A stretch of 64,000 nt of DNA from DASZHJ01 sp035517495 (GCA_035517495.1 DATIYT010000075.1:1-64000), one strand, 5' to 3'; positions 9,167 to 18,684 are shown, numbered from the stretch's first letter. Notes: generated from the sequence alone by a model not told the origin. A program made the numbers and translations.

Positions 9167-10285
9167 GTGACGCGACGCACCAGCCCACCGTTCCGCGCCG
9201 ACCACGTCGGCAGCTTGCTCCGCCCGCAGCGCCTGTTGGAGGCGCGCGAGCGCAAAGCCAAGGGCGAGATCGACCGGGCGGCGCTTCGCCGGGTCGAGGA
9301 CGAGTGCATTCGCGAGGTGGTGGCGCTGCAAGAACGGATCGGGCTTCAGGGCGCGACCGACGGCGAATTCCGCCGCACTTTCTGGCACCTGGATTTTCTC
9401 GAGCAATTCGCCAACGTCACGGTTGTACCGCCCACCGTAAAGGCGCGCTTCCACACCGAGGAAGGCGATCTGGAATTCGAGGCCCCGGGGCTTCGGGTCG
9501 ACGGCAAGCTCGGCCATCCCCGCGGCATCATGACCGAGGACTATGCCTTCCTGAAGTCCGCGACCAAGACGGCCGTACCCAAGGTCTGCATCCCCTCGCC
9601 CAGCACCGTGCATTTCCGCTGCGGCCGCAAGGCGATCGACACGAAGGCCTATCCAGAGATGGCGGCGTTCTATGCCGATCTGGGCCGCATCTACAGCGAG
9701 GAGGTTAAGGCGCTCGCCGATCTGGGCCTCACCTATCTGCAGCTCGACGAGGTCAATTTCGCCTATCTCTGCGACCCGAAGCTGCGCGAGCAGGTGCGCG
9801 GAATCGGCGAAGATCCCGACCAGCTACCGCATACCTACGCGAGACTGATCAACGCGGCGATCTCCACCCGCTCGCCGCAGATGACCATCACCATGCATCT
9901 CTGCCGCGGCAATTTCAAAAGCGCCTGGGCCGCGGAAGGCGGCTATGACCCGGTGGCGGAAGTACTGTTCAACGAGACCGACGTCGACGGCTATTTCCTC
10001 GAATACGACACGCCGCGCGCCGGCAGCTTCGCGCCGCTGCGCTTCGTGCCCAAGGGCAAGATCGTCGTTCTGGGCCTCGTCACCAGCAAGAAGGGAGCGC
10101 TCGAATCGCCCGACGCGCTGAAGCGGCGCATCGACGAGGCTGCCCGCTACGTACCGCTGGACCAGTTGGCATTAAGCCCGCAATGCGGATTTTCGAGCAC
10201 CGTCGAAGGCAACGTCCTCACGACCGAGGACGAGATCAAGAAGCTCGACCTGATCGTGCAAGTCGCCCGCGACGTTTGGGGATAA
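9167..10285 (+). CDS. Cobalamin-independent methionine synthase (MetE) C-terminal-domain-like protein
   Basis: A 372-residue single-domain relative of the MetE catalytic barrel (YxjG/YxjH type). It opens FRADHVGSLLRP and GATDGEFRR. The zinc-site residues of MetE are recognisable: His and Cys in ITMHLCRGN, Glu in FLEYDTPRAGSF and Cys in LSPQCGFSS. Such short proteins are annotated as 5-methyltetrahydropteroyltriglutamate-homocysteine methyltransferase-like, and some act on other thiols or demethylate xenobiotics. No N-terminal MetE domain is present, so folate-dependent methionine synthesis is not assured. The GTG at 9167, preceded by AGAGGGGG, is the chosen start; the longer reading from 9041 would overlap gntK by 98 bases. 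Confidence 0.85.
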   Translation: MTRRTSPPFRADHVGSLLRPQRLLEARERKAKGEIDRAALRRVEDECIREVVALQERIGLQGATDGEFRRTFWHLDFLEQFANVTVVPPTVKARFHTEEGDLEFEAPGLRVDGKLGHPRGIMTEDYAFLKSATKTAVPKVCIPSPSTVHFRCGRKAIDTKAYPEMAAFYADLGRIYSEEVKALADLGLTYLQLDEVNFAYLCDPKLREQVRGIGEDPDQLPHTYARLINAAISTRSPQMTITMHLCRGNFKSAWAAEGGYDPVAEVLFNETDVDGYFLEYDTPRAGSFAPLRFVPKGKIVVLGLVTSKKGALESPDALKRRIDEAARYVPLDQLALSPQCGFSSTVEGNVLTTEDEIKKLDLIVQVARDVWG

Positions 10286-10355
10286 TCCGCAATTTCCCGG
10301 GAGTTGGTGACCCTCGTCACGTTTCCTCAACCGGCCACGTGCAATAGATAAATTC

Positions 10356-12026
10356 ATGATGACTGTGTTCCCCGCCCCTTCCCCCGCACCGTTAAGGAGA
10401 CTTGCGAACGCGGTCCTCGCTATTTGGGTGGCGATCGCCTGCTCTCTCGCCGGGGTTGCCGCGCGCGCCGATGGGCCAGGCGTTTCCGCCGATGCCCTCA
10501 AGGCACGGATCGAGGGCTCGGGCGTGCTGGCGGTGGGCGGGATTACCATCGACCGCACGACCCTCGTGGCGGCATATCAGCCGCGGGGATATGAGCCCCT
10601 CTGGGCCAGCCGGCCTCAGCTCGCGCCCGCGTTCTTGAAAGCGCTCGCTGCGGCGGATCGCGAAGGCTTGGACCCCGAGAGCTTTCGCCTGAGCGTGCTC
10701 AAGGCGGCGCTCGACGATCCAACTCTGCCGGCCCTCGACCGGGAGTTGCTATTGAGCGATCGGTTCCTTGCCTACGCGAGTACGCTGGCGCGGGGCCGGC
10801 TTGCACCGGCCTTGGTCGAGGATGACTGGTTCTTGCCACAGCCCGACTTCGATCCGGCGCTCGCACTACAGCGGCTGAGTGGGGGCGAGACGGTGGAAGT
10901 GGTGCTGCAATCGCTGCTGCCGAGCGATCCGCAATACGAGCGCCTGCGCAAGGCTCTGGTGCGCTACCAGGCATTGGCCGACGCCGGCGGTTGGCAACCG
11001 ATTGTGGCCACGGACAAGATCGAGCCGGGTGCGAAAGGCAGCGTGATCCCGGCGCTCCGCGCGCGGCTCATTGCCGAGGGCGACCTTGATCCCGCGCTGC
11101 GCGACGGCGCGGTCTATAACGCGCCGCTGGTCGACGCCATGAAGCGCTTTCAGGCTCGGCACGGCATCTACGTCGACGGCCGTATCGGCGCCAACTCACT
11201 TGCTGCGCTCAACGTCTCCGCGGCCGACCGCGTGGCACAGCTTCGCCTGGCGCTGGAGCGCCTACGCACCTTGCCGCGCAGCTATCCCGCGACCCGCATC
11301 ATGGTCAATGTCCCGGCTGCGTCGCTCGTGCTCTACCGCGACAACGTGGCGGTGCTCGCCAGCAAGGTGGTGGTGGGCGCCACCGACCACCCGACGCCCG
11401 TGCTCAGCGCACGCGTGGTCTCGGTGCTGTTCAACCCGCCCTGGAACGTGCCGACCTCGATCATCCGCAAGGAGATGCAGCCGGAGCTGATCCGCGATCC
11501 AAACTATTTCGTCGAGCATCACTACGTGCTCCTCGGGCGCGCCGAAGGCGCCGATCCCTATGGCCGCGATCTCAACTGGCGGCGCACCGACATCCCCGGG
11601 CGCGGTTGGCGCGTGCAGCAGGAACCCGGTCCCTGGAACGCGCTCGGCGGATTGAAGCTTGAATTGCCTAATCCCGAGGACATCTATCTGCACGACACTC
11701 CGGCGCGCGGTCTGTTTGCGAAGGCGAACCGCGCGGCGAGCCATGGCTGCATCCGCGTCGAACAAGCACGCATGCTCGCCTCGACATTGCTGGGCGCGGA
11801 TTGGCCGCCGAACGCAATTGACGACGAGATCGCCACCGGCGAAACCAAGCGCGTCTATCTCAAGCAGAGCGTTCCTGTCTTCATCATCTATCTCTCGGCT
11901 TTCGTCGACGATGATGGCACTATCGAGCTCCGCGACGACCTCTATGGCCGCGACCGCCGGCTGTCGCAAGCGCTCTCGACCTTGCAGGCGGCAATCGAAG
12001 CACCACCAGGCGACAAGCACGGCTAG
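10356..12026 (+). CDS. Periplasmic L,D-transpeptidase (YcbB/LdtD-like)
   Basis: A 556-residue cell-wall enzyme that forms 3-3 cross-links or attaches proteins to peptidoglycan. The N-terminal signal is hydrophobic (VLAIWVAIACSLAGVAARA). A scaffold domain (residues about 40-240) contains YQPRGYEPLWASRPQLAPAF. A peptidoglycan-binding helix set follows (LVDAMKRFQARHGIYVDGRI) with GANSLAALNV. The YkuD domain spans about residues 300-500 with FNPPWNVPTSI, DIYLHDTP and the catalytic motif SHGCIRVE (Cys465). Length is typical of the large YcbB group. A DUF882 peptidase gene lies 366 bases downstream on the same strand, a pairing that fits joint remodelling of the wall. The start is the first of two adjacent ATGs. 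Confidence 0.93.
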   Translation: MMTVFPAPSPAPLRRLANAVLAIWVAIACSLAGVAARADGPGVSADALKARIEGSGVLAVGGITIDRTTLVAAYQPRGYEPLWASRPQLAPAFLKALAAADREGLDPESFRLSVLKAALDDPTLPALDRELLLSDRFLAYASTLARGRLAPALVEDDWFLPQPDFDPALALQRLSGGETVEVVLQSLLPSDPQYERLRKALVRYQALADAGGWQPIVATDKIEPGAKGSVIPALRARLIAEGDLDPALRDGAVYNAPLVDAMKRFQARHGIYVDGRIGANSLAALNVSAADRVAQLRLALERLRTLPRSYPATRIMVNVPAASLVLYRDNVAVLASKVVVGATDHPTPVLSARVVSVLFNPPWNVPTSIIRKEMQPELIRDPNYFVEHHYVLLGRAEGADPYGRDLNWRRTDIPGRGWRVQQEPGPWNALGGLKLELPNPEDIYLHDTPARGLFAKANRAASHGCIRVEQARMLASTLLGADWPPNAIDDEIATGETKRVYLKQSVPVFIIYLSAFVDDDGTIELRDDLYGRDRRLSQALSTLQAAIEAPPGDKHG

Positions 12027-12072
12027 AGTTTGATCCGCAGGGGCGGGCGGGATCGTCGCGCCGGTTCGATTG

Positions 12073-12100
12073 ACCGCGAAGACACGAAGGACACGAAGAG
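12073..12100 (+). repeat. Single-arm degenerate short-unit repeat
   Basis: ACCGCGAAGACACGAAGGAC and the following bases consist of three near-copies of a CACGAAGGA unit (8-9 bases). It lies in the 366-base gap 12027-12392, in which I see no gene, terminator or other clear signal. No inverted partner arm was found. Confidence 0.6.
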
Positions 12101-12392
12101 TCCACACCCATCATCGTCCTGGGACGCCAGGTCATTCGTTCGGTTCAGGCCTCACGGATCGGAATTGAGACCAGCCCGCGCGCGACGCCGCCGCGCGAGC
12201 GCAAATCACGATTGAATCGAGGAGTCGCGGCGAAAATTTTCGTTTCTCCTGACCCCACTTTCCGTCCTCGCCGTGTTCCAAGGCCTTTCATCCTAAACCA
12301 AATATTAATTGGTCATGCGGTAACGGTTGCATCTTCCGCGTTGCGGATGGTATGAGGGATTCGACGAGCGCAGTGCTATGGGGAGAGGGGCG

Positions 12393-12980
12393 ATGGCAGG
12401 GGATGCGCGCACGAGCCGCCGCATTTTTCTTGGTGCGGGCGTGGCCGCGATAGCGGCTGCGGCGATCTGGCCGGCGGAAGCAAGGCAGACGATCGCAACT
12501 CCCAAGCCAAAAATCATCGCACGCGGCAAGGCGGACCATCGTACCCTTGCGCTTCACAACCTGCATACCGGCGAAAAATTCGACGAGGTCTATTTCGCCA
12601 ACGGCCGCTACGAGCCCGGCGCGCTGCGCGAGATCAATCTCCTTCTGCGCGACCATCACGACGGCACGGTGCATGCGATCGATCCGAGGTTGCTCGACCT
12701 GCTGGTTCATTTGCGCCAGCGCCTTGGCACCGGTTCGCCCTATGAGGTGCTCTGCGGCTACCGTTCGCCCGAGACCAACGCGATGATGGCGGCGATGAGT
12801 GACGGCGTCGCCGCGGGTAGCCTGCACATGTATGGCCAAGCGATCGACATGCGCGTTCCCGGGCGCTCGCTTCGCCAAGTGAACCGCGCGGCACTATCGC
12901 TCAAGGCCGGCGGCGTCGGCTATTATCCGAGCTCCAACTTCGTCCACGTCGATACCGGCAGCGTTCGTCACTGGACCTGA
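12393..12980 (+). CDS. Tat-exported DUF882/YcbK-like M15 D,D-carboxypeptidase-type protein
   Basis: A 195-residue zinc-peptidase-like protein with a twin-arginine signal (TSRRIFLGAGVAAIAAAAIW), so it is exported folded. The mature part is a DUF882/M15 domain: LALHNLHTGEKFDEVYF, then VLCGYRSPETNAMM, GSLHMYGQAIDMRVPG (His and Asp zinc ligands) and NFVHVDTGSVRHW (second His). Family members cut or bind peptidoglycan peptides. The ATG at 12393 follows GGGGAGAGGGGCG, a strong ribosome site, and places the twin arginines at residue 8; the upstream alternatives are less good. It follows the L,D-transpeptidase gene. Confidence 0.9.
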   Translation: MAGDARTSRRIFLGAGVAAIAAAAIWPAEARQTIATPKPKIIARGKADHRTLALHNLHTGEKFDEVYFANGRYEPGALREINLLLRDHHDGTVHAIDPRLLDLLVHLRQRLGTGSPYEVLCGYRSPETNAMMAAMSDGVAAGSLHMYGQAIDMRVPGRSLRQVNRAALSLKAGGVGYYPSSNFVHVDTGSVRHWT

Positions 12981-13033
12981 AGGCAGAGCCTCAGCCCGAA
13001 ACGCAGGAGCGGCCGCTCGCCGCGATCGGTCTA

Positions 13034-13861
13034 GTGCTGCTGGCGCTGCTGGTGTTCAGCGCCATGGACGCGACCTCGAAGATCCTGGTGCAGGACTATT
13101 CGCCGATCGAGGTCGGTTGGGGACGCTTTTTTGTCAACCTCCTGCTGCTGCTGCCCTTCGCGCTGCGCCACGGCGCACACCCCTTCCGCACCGCCACCCC
13201 TCTCGTTCAGATCCTGCGCGGCTTCGCCATGGTGGGTTCGGGCGTGTTCTTCATGGCAGCGCTCGTCACCATGCCCATCCCCGATGCGACCGCGGTGAGT
13301 TTCGTCTCGCCGTTCTTCGTGACTGCGCTCTCGATTCCGATCCTGGGCGAGCGCGTGGGCATCCGCCGTTGGTCGGCGGTGGCCGTTGGGTTCATCGGCA
13401 TCCTGGTCATCGTGCAGCCGGGCAGCGCCACCTTTAATCCGACGTCGCTGCTGCCGATGGCGTCCTCGTTCTGCTTCGCGTCGGGCCTGGTGTTGACCCG
13501 GCGCATCCGGTCCGGCGACAGCGCGCTCACCACTCTGCTCTATACCTGCGGCGTGGCGACGCTGGTGATGAGCGCCATGGTGCCGTTCGTCTGGCAACCG
13601 CTCACACCCGCGGCACTCGCACGCGTGACCTTGATGGGCTGTCTCAGCGGCGTCGCACAGTATTTCCTGCTGCTCGGCTATCAGCGCGCGCCCGCCTCGC
13701 TGCTGGCGCCGTTCTCGTACGTGCAGATCATCACCTCCACATTCTGGGGCGCGGTGTTGTTCCATACCTGGCCCGAGCCCTCGACCTGGGTGGGCTCGGC
13801 GATCGTGGTGGCCTCCGGCATCTACGTGCTGCATCGGGAGCGCGTGGTGAAGCGGCCTTGA
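13034..13861 (+). CDS. EamA-family (DMT) membrane transporter, start uncertain
   Basis: An inner-membrane carrier with ten predicted hydrophobic segments in two EamA repeats of five. The first begins LLALLVFSAMDATSKILVQDY; the second repeat starts near SLLPMASSFCFASGLVLTRR. Relatives export metabolites or take up S-adenosylmethionine; the cargo cannot be read. The reading starts at GTG 13034, inside the first membrane helix, but the frame stays open upstream through LKAEPQPETQERPLAAIG back to the stop of the DUF882 gene. That upstream stretch looks like a genuine cytoplasmic tail and has no ATG, GTG or TTG, so the true start may be a CTG (12977) overlapping that stop. Co-transcription with the DUF882 gene is likely. 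Confidence 0.85.
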   Translation: MLLALLVFSAMDATSKILVQDYSPIEVGWGRFFVNLLLLLPFALRHGAHPFRTATPLVQILRGFAMVGSGVFFMAALVTMPIPDATAVSFVSPFFVTALSIPILGERVGIRRWSAVAVGFIGILVIVQPGSATFNPTSLLPMASSFCFASGLVLTRRIRSGDSALTTLLYTCGVATLVMSAMVPFVWQPLTPAALARVTLMGCLSGVAQYFLLLGYQRAPASLLAPFSYVQIITSTFWGAVLFHTWPEPSTWVGSAIVVASGIYVLHRERVVKRP

Positions 13862-13924
13862 ACAACGGCGGTTGCGCGCGATCCCGAGCCGTGCAAAATC
13901 CCGTCGGGCTATCGGGAGGACATT

Positions 13925-15070
13925 ATGACACTGGGCGCCAGGGCCGCGGCCTCAGCGATCGCGGCGCTGTTGATGCTCGTGGTACTGCCATGTCTTTCCA
14001 CGGCGCGCGCGGAAACTCGCTTCCACCCCGCCTATCTCGATCACCCGATGCTCGGCCCGCAAGCGGCCAAGGGCGTCGTGATCTGGAACCATGGGACCAC
14101 GACATATTACGCGGCCTCCGATCCGAGCGAGAGTGCGGTTCCGATCTTCGTGAGCCTGCTCCGTGACGCCGGCTTCGATGTTTATCGATTGGACCGCCCG
14201 CCCTCCGGTGAATCGATCGACGCCAGCACGGCCGCATTGCTGGCGGCGGTCCAACAGGTGAAATCGGAGGGTTACCGCAAGATCGTCTTGGCCGGCCAAT
14301 CCGCAGGCGCCTGGATTTCGATCATCGCCGCCGGCAAGACCGCCGACATCTATGCCGTCATCGCCAACGCGCCCGCTTACTATGGCGTCGATCACCCGCG
14401 ATACACGATGAACGCCTACGTTCTCTTCGACAATCTAAAGGCTGTGCAGACTCGCCGGGTGATGCTGTCCTTTTTCCGCAACGATCCCTTCGACCCCGGT
14501 GGACGCGGCCCGAAATCAGCGGAAATTCTGAGAGGTCGCGGCATTGATACCCTGATCATCGACCAGCCCGAAGGTTTCAGCGGCCACGACTCCGGAAACG
14601 GCGGCCTGTTCTATCGGCGCTTCGGGCCTTGCGTGCTGGCGATGGCCGGCAACGGCCCGGTGCCCACGCGCGAGACCTGCGAAAGCGACTGGGGCCGCAA
14701 ACCTTCGGCCGAAGTGGCACTGCCGCCGGGAACGACGCCATTGGCGACGGGCAGCGGCGCGATCGCACCCTTCCTCGGGCGTTGGTGGGGCACGTATCAA
14801 AACGGCCGCGAAGTGTCGCTGGTGATCACCCACGTCGACGGCGAGCGGGTGGATGCGCTCTACCTCGTGGGCTCGACGCCTTCGGGCGATGCGAAGTCGG
14901 ATGCAATCAGGCGGACGGGCCGCATCACCGGCGACACGCTTGAACTGGCGGAAGCCGGCAAGCCCACCATTCGATTTCGCGTCCGAGCCGACCAGGGCCT
15001 CGATGTGGAATGGCTCTCGGCCAATGGAACATCACGATTGACGACGGTCTTGCAGCGCGTGACGCCGTGA
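13925..15070 (+). CDS. Exported alpha/beta-hydrolase-like protein
   Basis: A 381-residue exported protein with a signal peptide (ASAIAALLMLVVLPCLSTARA). Residues about 40-230 look like an alpha/beta-hydrolase fold: GVVIWNHGTTTYY, then the nucleophile elbow VLAGQSAGAWISI (G-x-S-x-G) and a possible acid/His region around FSGHDSGNGGLFYRRFG. The C-terminal 110 residues (LGRWWGTYQNGREVSLVITH onward) resemble a lipocalin-like beta-sandwich that reports ligand or substrate binding; this is inference. GGGAGGA precedes the ATG. The substrate is unknown. It sits between the transporter and phosphonoacetate hydrolase genes on the same strand. Confidence 0.75.
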   Translation: MTLGARAAASAIAALLMLVVLPCLSTARAETRFHPAYLDHPMLGPQAAKGVVIWNHGTTTYYAASDPSESAVPIFVSLLRDAGFDVYRLDRPPSGESIDASTAALLAAVQQVKSEGYRKIVLAGQSAGAWISIIAAGKTADIYAVIANAPAYYGVDHPRYTMNAYVLFDNLKAVQTRRVMLSFFRNDPFDPGGRGPKSAEILRGRGIDTLIIDQPEGFSGHDSGNGGLFYRRFGPCVLAMAGNGPVPTRETCESDWGRKPSAEVALPPGTTPLATGSGAIAPFLGRWWGTYQNGREVSLVITHVDGERVDALYLVGSTPSGDAKSDAIRRTGRITGDTLELAEAGKPTIRFRVRADQGLDVEWLSANGTSRLTTVLQRVTP

Positions 15071-15139
15071 CGGGCACCGAGGCGGTGCTTTGACGCCGGA
15101 CCGTTGACGCACGGGCGCCCCGCCGCGAAACTGGCGCCC

Positions 15140-16372
15140 ATGGACTCCCGCACCCCCGAGAGCGTGGCCGTCAATGGCCGCACCTATCGTCTCCCGCGCC
15201 AACCCACGGTCGCGATCTGTCTCGACGGCAGCGATCCCGAATACACCGAAGTCGCGATCGCCGCGGGCGAGATGCCCTTCCTTGCGACATTGCGCAAGCG
15301 CGGCACCGTGCGCATCGCCGATTGCGTGATCCCGAGCTTCACCAATCCGAACAATCTCTCGATCGTGACGGGAGCACCGCCTTCGGTGCACGGCATCTCC
15401 GGCAATTACTTCTTCGATCGGGCGAGCCAAAGTGAGGTCATGATGAATGACCCGCAATGGCTACGCACGGACTCTATCCTGGCGGCGATGAGCCGCGCCG
15501 GTGTCGCGGTCGCGGTGGTGACCGCCAAGGACAAGCTGCGCCGCTTGTTGGGCCATGGCTGGAGCGGCATCTGCTTTTCGGCCGAGCGTGCGGCTGAATC
15601 CAGCGAGGCAGAGACCGGCTTTCGTGACGTCCGCGCGGCGGTCGGCATGGCGCAGCCCTCGGTCTACAGCGCCGAGCTGAGCGAATTCGTGTTGCGCGCG
15701 GGAGTGCGGCTGGTGGCGGAGCGCCGTGCCACCCTGCTCTATCTCTCGACCACCGACTATGTGCAGCACAAGCACGCGCCCGGCAGCGCCGAGGCAAACG
15801 CCTTCTACGCCATGGTCGACCGCAACCTTGGCGCGCTCGACGCGCTCGGCGCCATCGTGGCACTCACCGCCGATCACGGCATGAGCGCCAAGACCGACGC
15901 CGCGGGACGACCGCAGGTGATCTATCTGCAGGACCATCTCGATCGCTGGTACGGCACCGGAAAAACGCGCGTCATCCTGCCGATCACCGATCCCTATGTG
16001 GTGCACCACGGCGCGCTCGGCTCGTTCGCGACCCTCTATTTCGAGCGCTCGGACACTGCCAGGGAAGCGGCCGGGCGCCTCGCAGAGCTAAAGGGGATGG
16101 CGGAGATCATGACGCGTGAGGAGGCCGCGCGTCGCTTCGAGTTGCCGGCCGATCGTCTCGGCGATCTGGTTGCGATCTCGGCCAAGGATTGGACCCTCGG
16201 CACCAGCGTCGAACGCCACGACCTCTCGGGGCTCGACGCGCCGCTCCGTTCCCATGGCGGCATCTCGGAACAACGCGTGCCGTTCATCCTCAATCGCCAC
16301 ACCCAAGGTCTTGGCGAGAAGCTGCGCAATTTCGATCTGCTCGATGCCGCGCTCAATCACGTTGCTTCCTGA
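15140..16372 (+). CDS. phnA: Phosphonoacetate hydrolase-like alkaline-phosphatase-fold enzyme
   Basis: A 410-residue zinc hydrolase that cleaves the C-P bond of phosphonoacetate to acetate and phosphate. Metal-site segments of the alkaline phosphatase superfamily are all present: AICLDGSDPEYTE (Asp), CVIPSFTNPNNLSIVTG (nucleophile Thr in FTNPNN), YLSTTDYVQHKHAPGS (Asp and His), LTADHGMSAKTDA (Asp-His) and RSHGGISEQ (late His). GNYFFDRASQSEVMMNDP is characteristic of PhnA. Length matches. No phnX/phnW or phosphonate transporter lies nearby, so in vivo use is unproven. The ATG at 15140 is preferred to a TTG at 15104; neither has a strong ribosome site. Confidence 0.88.
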   Translation: MDSRTPESVAVNGRTYRLPRQPTVAICLDGSDPEYTEVAIAAGEMPFLATLRKRGTVRIADCVIPSFTNPNNLSIVTGAPPSVHGISGNYFFDRASQSEVMMNDPQWLRTDSILAAMSRAGVAVAVVTAKDKLRRLLGHGWSGICFSAERAAESSEAETGFRDVRAAVGMAQPSVYSAELSEFVLRAGVRLVAERRATLLYLSTTDYVQHKHAPGSAEANAFYAMVDRNLGALDALGAIVALTADHGMSAKTDAAGRPQVIYLQDHLDRWYGTGKTRVILPITDPYVVHHGALGSFATLYFERSDTAREAAGRLAELKGMAEIMTREEAARRFELPADRLGDLVAISAKDWTLGTSVERHDLSGLDAPLRSHGGISEQRVPFILNRHTQGLGEKLRNFDLLDAALNHVAS

Positions 16373-16382
16373 GATAAAAGCT

Positions 16383-16513
16383 ATTGGGGGATGGGGGAAC
16401 TGGGATGGGGGAGATGAAGAGACGGGCCGCCGTGTCCTCGACCGAGGGCGTCCTACATTTTCAAATATCGATGTGCTCCCCCCAATCTCCCATCGTCCCA
16501 TGAATCTCCCGAG
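16383..16513. repeat. Imperfect inverted G-rich/C-rich short-unit arrays
   Basis: 16383-16415 is a run of ATTGGGGGATGGGGGAACTG-like 9-base units. 16476-16513 reads CTCCCCCCA, ATCTCCCAT, CGTCCCATG, AATCTCCCG. Reverse-complemented, the two arms resemble each other imperfectly. They occupy most of the 185-base gap between phnA and glpD. A T-run (CTTTTTTT) follows the second arm at about 16521-16528, so a terminator role is possible. Confidence 0.6.
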
Positions 16514-16557
16514 ATGTTGTCTTTTTTTAACGTGCCACTGAGACCGTGCGGCCCGCA

Positions 16558-18093
16558 ATGTCGGATCCGGTCGACCTGCTGATCGTCGGCGGCGGCATCA
16601 ACGGCGCCGGCATCGCGCGCGACGCGGCCGGTCGCGGGCTTTCGGTGCTGCTGGTGGAGCAGGGCGATCTCGCGGGCGCCACCTCTTCCGCCTCCAGCAA
16701 GCTGATCCATGGCGGTCTTCGCTACTTGGAGCTGGGCGAGTTCCGCCTGGTGCGCGAGGCACTGCGGGAGCGCGAGGTTTTGTTGGAAATCGCCCCGCAT
16801 TTGATTCATCCGATCGACTTCGTCCTGCCGCACGACCGCACGCTGCGCCCGCGCTGGATGCTGCGGCTCGGGCTCTGGCTCTACGACCACCTGGGACGGC
16901 GTCGGCGGTTGCCGGCAAGCCGGCGGATCGATCCTCGTGGCACTCCGATGGGGGCGCCGCTGCGGTCCAATATCGCCACCGCCTTCGTCTACGCGGATTG
17001 CCAGGTAGACGACGCGCGCTTGGTCGTCGACAACGCGCGCGACGCGCGGCACGCGGGTGCCACCATCCTGACCCACACCGAACTAATCTCGGCACGGCGC
17101 GAGGGCGAATTCTGGCGCGCGACGATCAAAGGCCGTGCCGGAGGCGCCGAGGTGGATGCGCGCATGCTGGTCAATGCCGCCGGCCCCTGGGCCATGGAAG
17201 TGGCGCGCCGCGCGGGCGCCGGACACGGTGCCGCGGCACTGCGCCTCGTCAAGGGCAGCCATGTCGTGGTGCCCCGCCTTTACGAAGGCCGCCACGCCTA
17301 CATCCTCCAAAATGACGACCGGCGCATCGTCTTCGTGCTGCCATTTCACGACGACTACACGCTGATCGGCACCACCGAAGAGCCATTCGAGGGTGACCCG
17401 CGCGAGGTCCTATGCTCCGATGCCGAGGCGGATTATCTCTGCCGCGCGGTCGGCCGCTGGTTCAGCCGCAAGCTCGATCCCGCCGCCATTCTCTGGCGCT
17501 ACGCGGGAGTTCGGCCGCTTTATGAGGACCATGCCAAGAGCGCGAGCGCGGTCACGCGCGACTACGTGCTGCTGCTGGAAGCACCCAAGGGTGCCCCACC
17601 CCTGCTCTCCGTGCTGGGCGGCAAAATCACAACCTACCGCCGCCTCGCCGAGCATGCGCTCGAACGCCTCGGCACCGTCGCCGTTATTCCAGGCCGCCCC
17701 TGGACCGCAACCGCCCTGCTCCCGGGCGGAACAGGGGTGCCGAGCGTGGCCGAGCTTCAGCGCGCCTATCCGTGGCTCGATCGGGAAACAGCCACGGGTC
17801 TGATCGAGCGCCACGGCAGCGAGGCGGCTTTGGTGTTGGGCGATGCGCGGAGCGCGGCCGATCTCGGCGAGGCGTTCGGCGCGGGGCTTTCCGAGCGCGA
17901 AGTTGAATGGTTTCGCCGCGAGGAATGGGCTGAGACCACCGACGATATTCTCTGGCGGCGCAGCAAGCTCGGGCTTCGCTTCGGCCCCGAGGCACGGCTT
18001 CGGCTCAATCGATCGATCGCGAGAAAAATTCCGTTGCCTGAGGGTGCCGAACCCCGCCTAAATGGCGCCGGGGTTTCAAACACGAGGGAATAG
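16558..18093 (+). CDS. glpD: Glycerol-3-phosphate dehydrogenase (aerobic, FAD)
   Basis: A 511-residue membrane-associated flavoenzyme that oxidises sn-glycerol-3-phosphate to dihydroxyacetone phosphate and passes electrons to quinone. The FAD fingerprint DLLIVGGGINGAGIARDAAG is at the N-terminus. Family signatures follow: GATSSASSKLIHGGLRYLE, VKGSHVVVPRLY, LPFHDDYTLIGTTEEPFEGD and YAGVRPLY. The C-terminal helical domain ends ILWRRSKLGLRF. Length is standard. The ATG at 16558 is chosen over an in-frame GTG at 16546. The stop is 2 bases before the ATG of the FMN-reductase gene. No glpF or glpK is adjacent. Confidence 0.97.
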   Translation: MSDPVDLLIVGGGINGAGIARDAAGRGLSVLLVEQGDLAGATSSASSKLIHGGLRYLELGEFRLVREALREREVLLEIAPHLIHPIDFVLPHDRTLRPRWMLRLGLWLYDHLGRRRRLPASRRIDPRGTPMGAPLRSNIATAFVYADCQVDDARLVVDNARDARHAGATILTHTELISARREGEFWRATIKGRAGGAEVDARMLVNAAGPWAMEVARRAGAGHGAAALRLVKGSHVVVPRLYEGRHAYILQNDDRRIVFVLPFHDDYTLIGTTEEPFEGDPREVLCSDAEADYLCRAVGRWFSRKLDPAAILWRYAGVRPLYEDHAKSASAVTRDYVLLLEAPKGAPPLLSVLGGKITTYRRLAEHALERLGTVAVIPGRPWTATALLPGGTGVPSVAELQRAYPWLDRETATGLIERHGSEAALVLGDARSAADLGEAFGAGLSEREVEWFRREEWAETTDDILWRRSKLGLRFGPEARLRLNRSIARKIPLPEGAEPRLNGAGVSNTRE

Positions 18094-18095
18094 CG

Positions 18096-18653
18096 ATGGC
18101 GAGCATGAGGGTTCTCGGCGTTTCCGGCAGCCTGCGCAAAGGCTCCTTCAACACCATGGCGCTGAAGGTCGCGCAGGGACTGGCGCCCGAAGGAATGACC
18201 ATCGAGATCGCCGACATCAGTGCGTTCCCGCTTTACAACGAGGATGTGAAGGCGCAGGGCTATCCGCCGCCGGTGCAGGCCTTCCGTGAGAAGATCGCGG
18301 CAGCCGATGCGCTGCTTTTCTCGACGCCTGAGTACAATTATTCCGTCTCCGGCGTGCTCAAGAACGCGATCGACTGGGGCTCGAGGCCACCCAATCAGCC
18401 CTTTGACGGCAAGCCGATCGCGATCATGGGCGCCGCTGGCGGCATCCTCGGTACTGGACGGGCGCAATATCACCTGCGCCAGATGTGCGTCTTCCTCAAC
18501 ATGTACCCGGTCAACAAACCCGAAGTCATGATCGCTCAGGCGCATACCCGCTTCGATGCCGAGGGCAAGCTCACCGACGAGGCGGCACGTGGTCTCATCA
18601 AGCAACTCCTGGAGTCGCTTCGCGACTGGACCCTGCGGCTGAAGCGAGCCTGA
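18096..18653 (+). CDS. NADPH-dependent FMN reductase (chromate/quinone reductase-like)
   Basis: A 185-residue flavodoxin-fold reductase. The FMN phosphate loop is GVSGSLRKGSFNTMAL and the isoalloxazine-contact motif is FSTPEYNYSVSGVLKNAIDW. A GAAGGILGTGRAQYHLRQ segment follows. Relatives (YieF/ChrR, Lot6, MdaB group) reduce quinones, chromate or azo compounds and limit oxidative stress. Length is normal. It begins two bases after the glpD stop, so it shares that transcript, though no metabolic link to glycerol is evident. Confidence 0.92.
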   Translation: MASMRVLGVSGSLRKGSFNTMALKVAQGLAPEGMTIEIADISAFPLYNEDVKAQGYPPPVQAFREKIAAADALLFSTPEYNYSVSGVLKNAIDWGSRPPNQPFDGKPIAIMGAAGGILGTGRAQYHLRQMCVFLNMYPVNKPEVMIAQAHTRFDAEGKLTDEAARGLIKQLLESLRDWTLRLKRA

Positions 18654-18684
18654 CCCGCTCGCGCCACCGCGCTCTTGAGGACCA

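Noticed and set aside
13031..13834. 267-codon minus-strand frame opposite the EamA gene
   Set aside because: His/Arg/Gln-rich shadow; the plus strand shows transporter helices.
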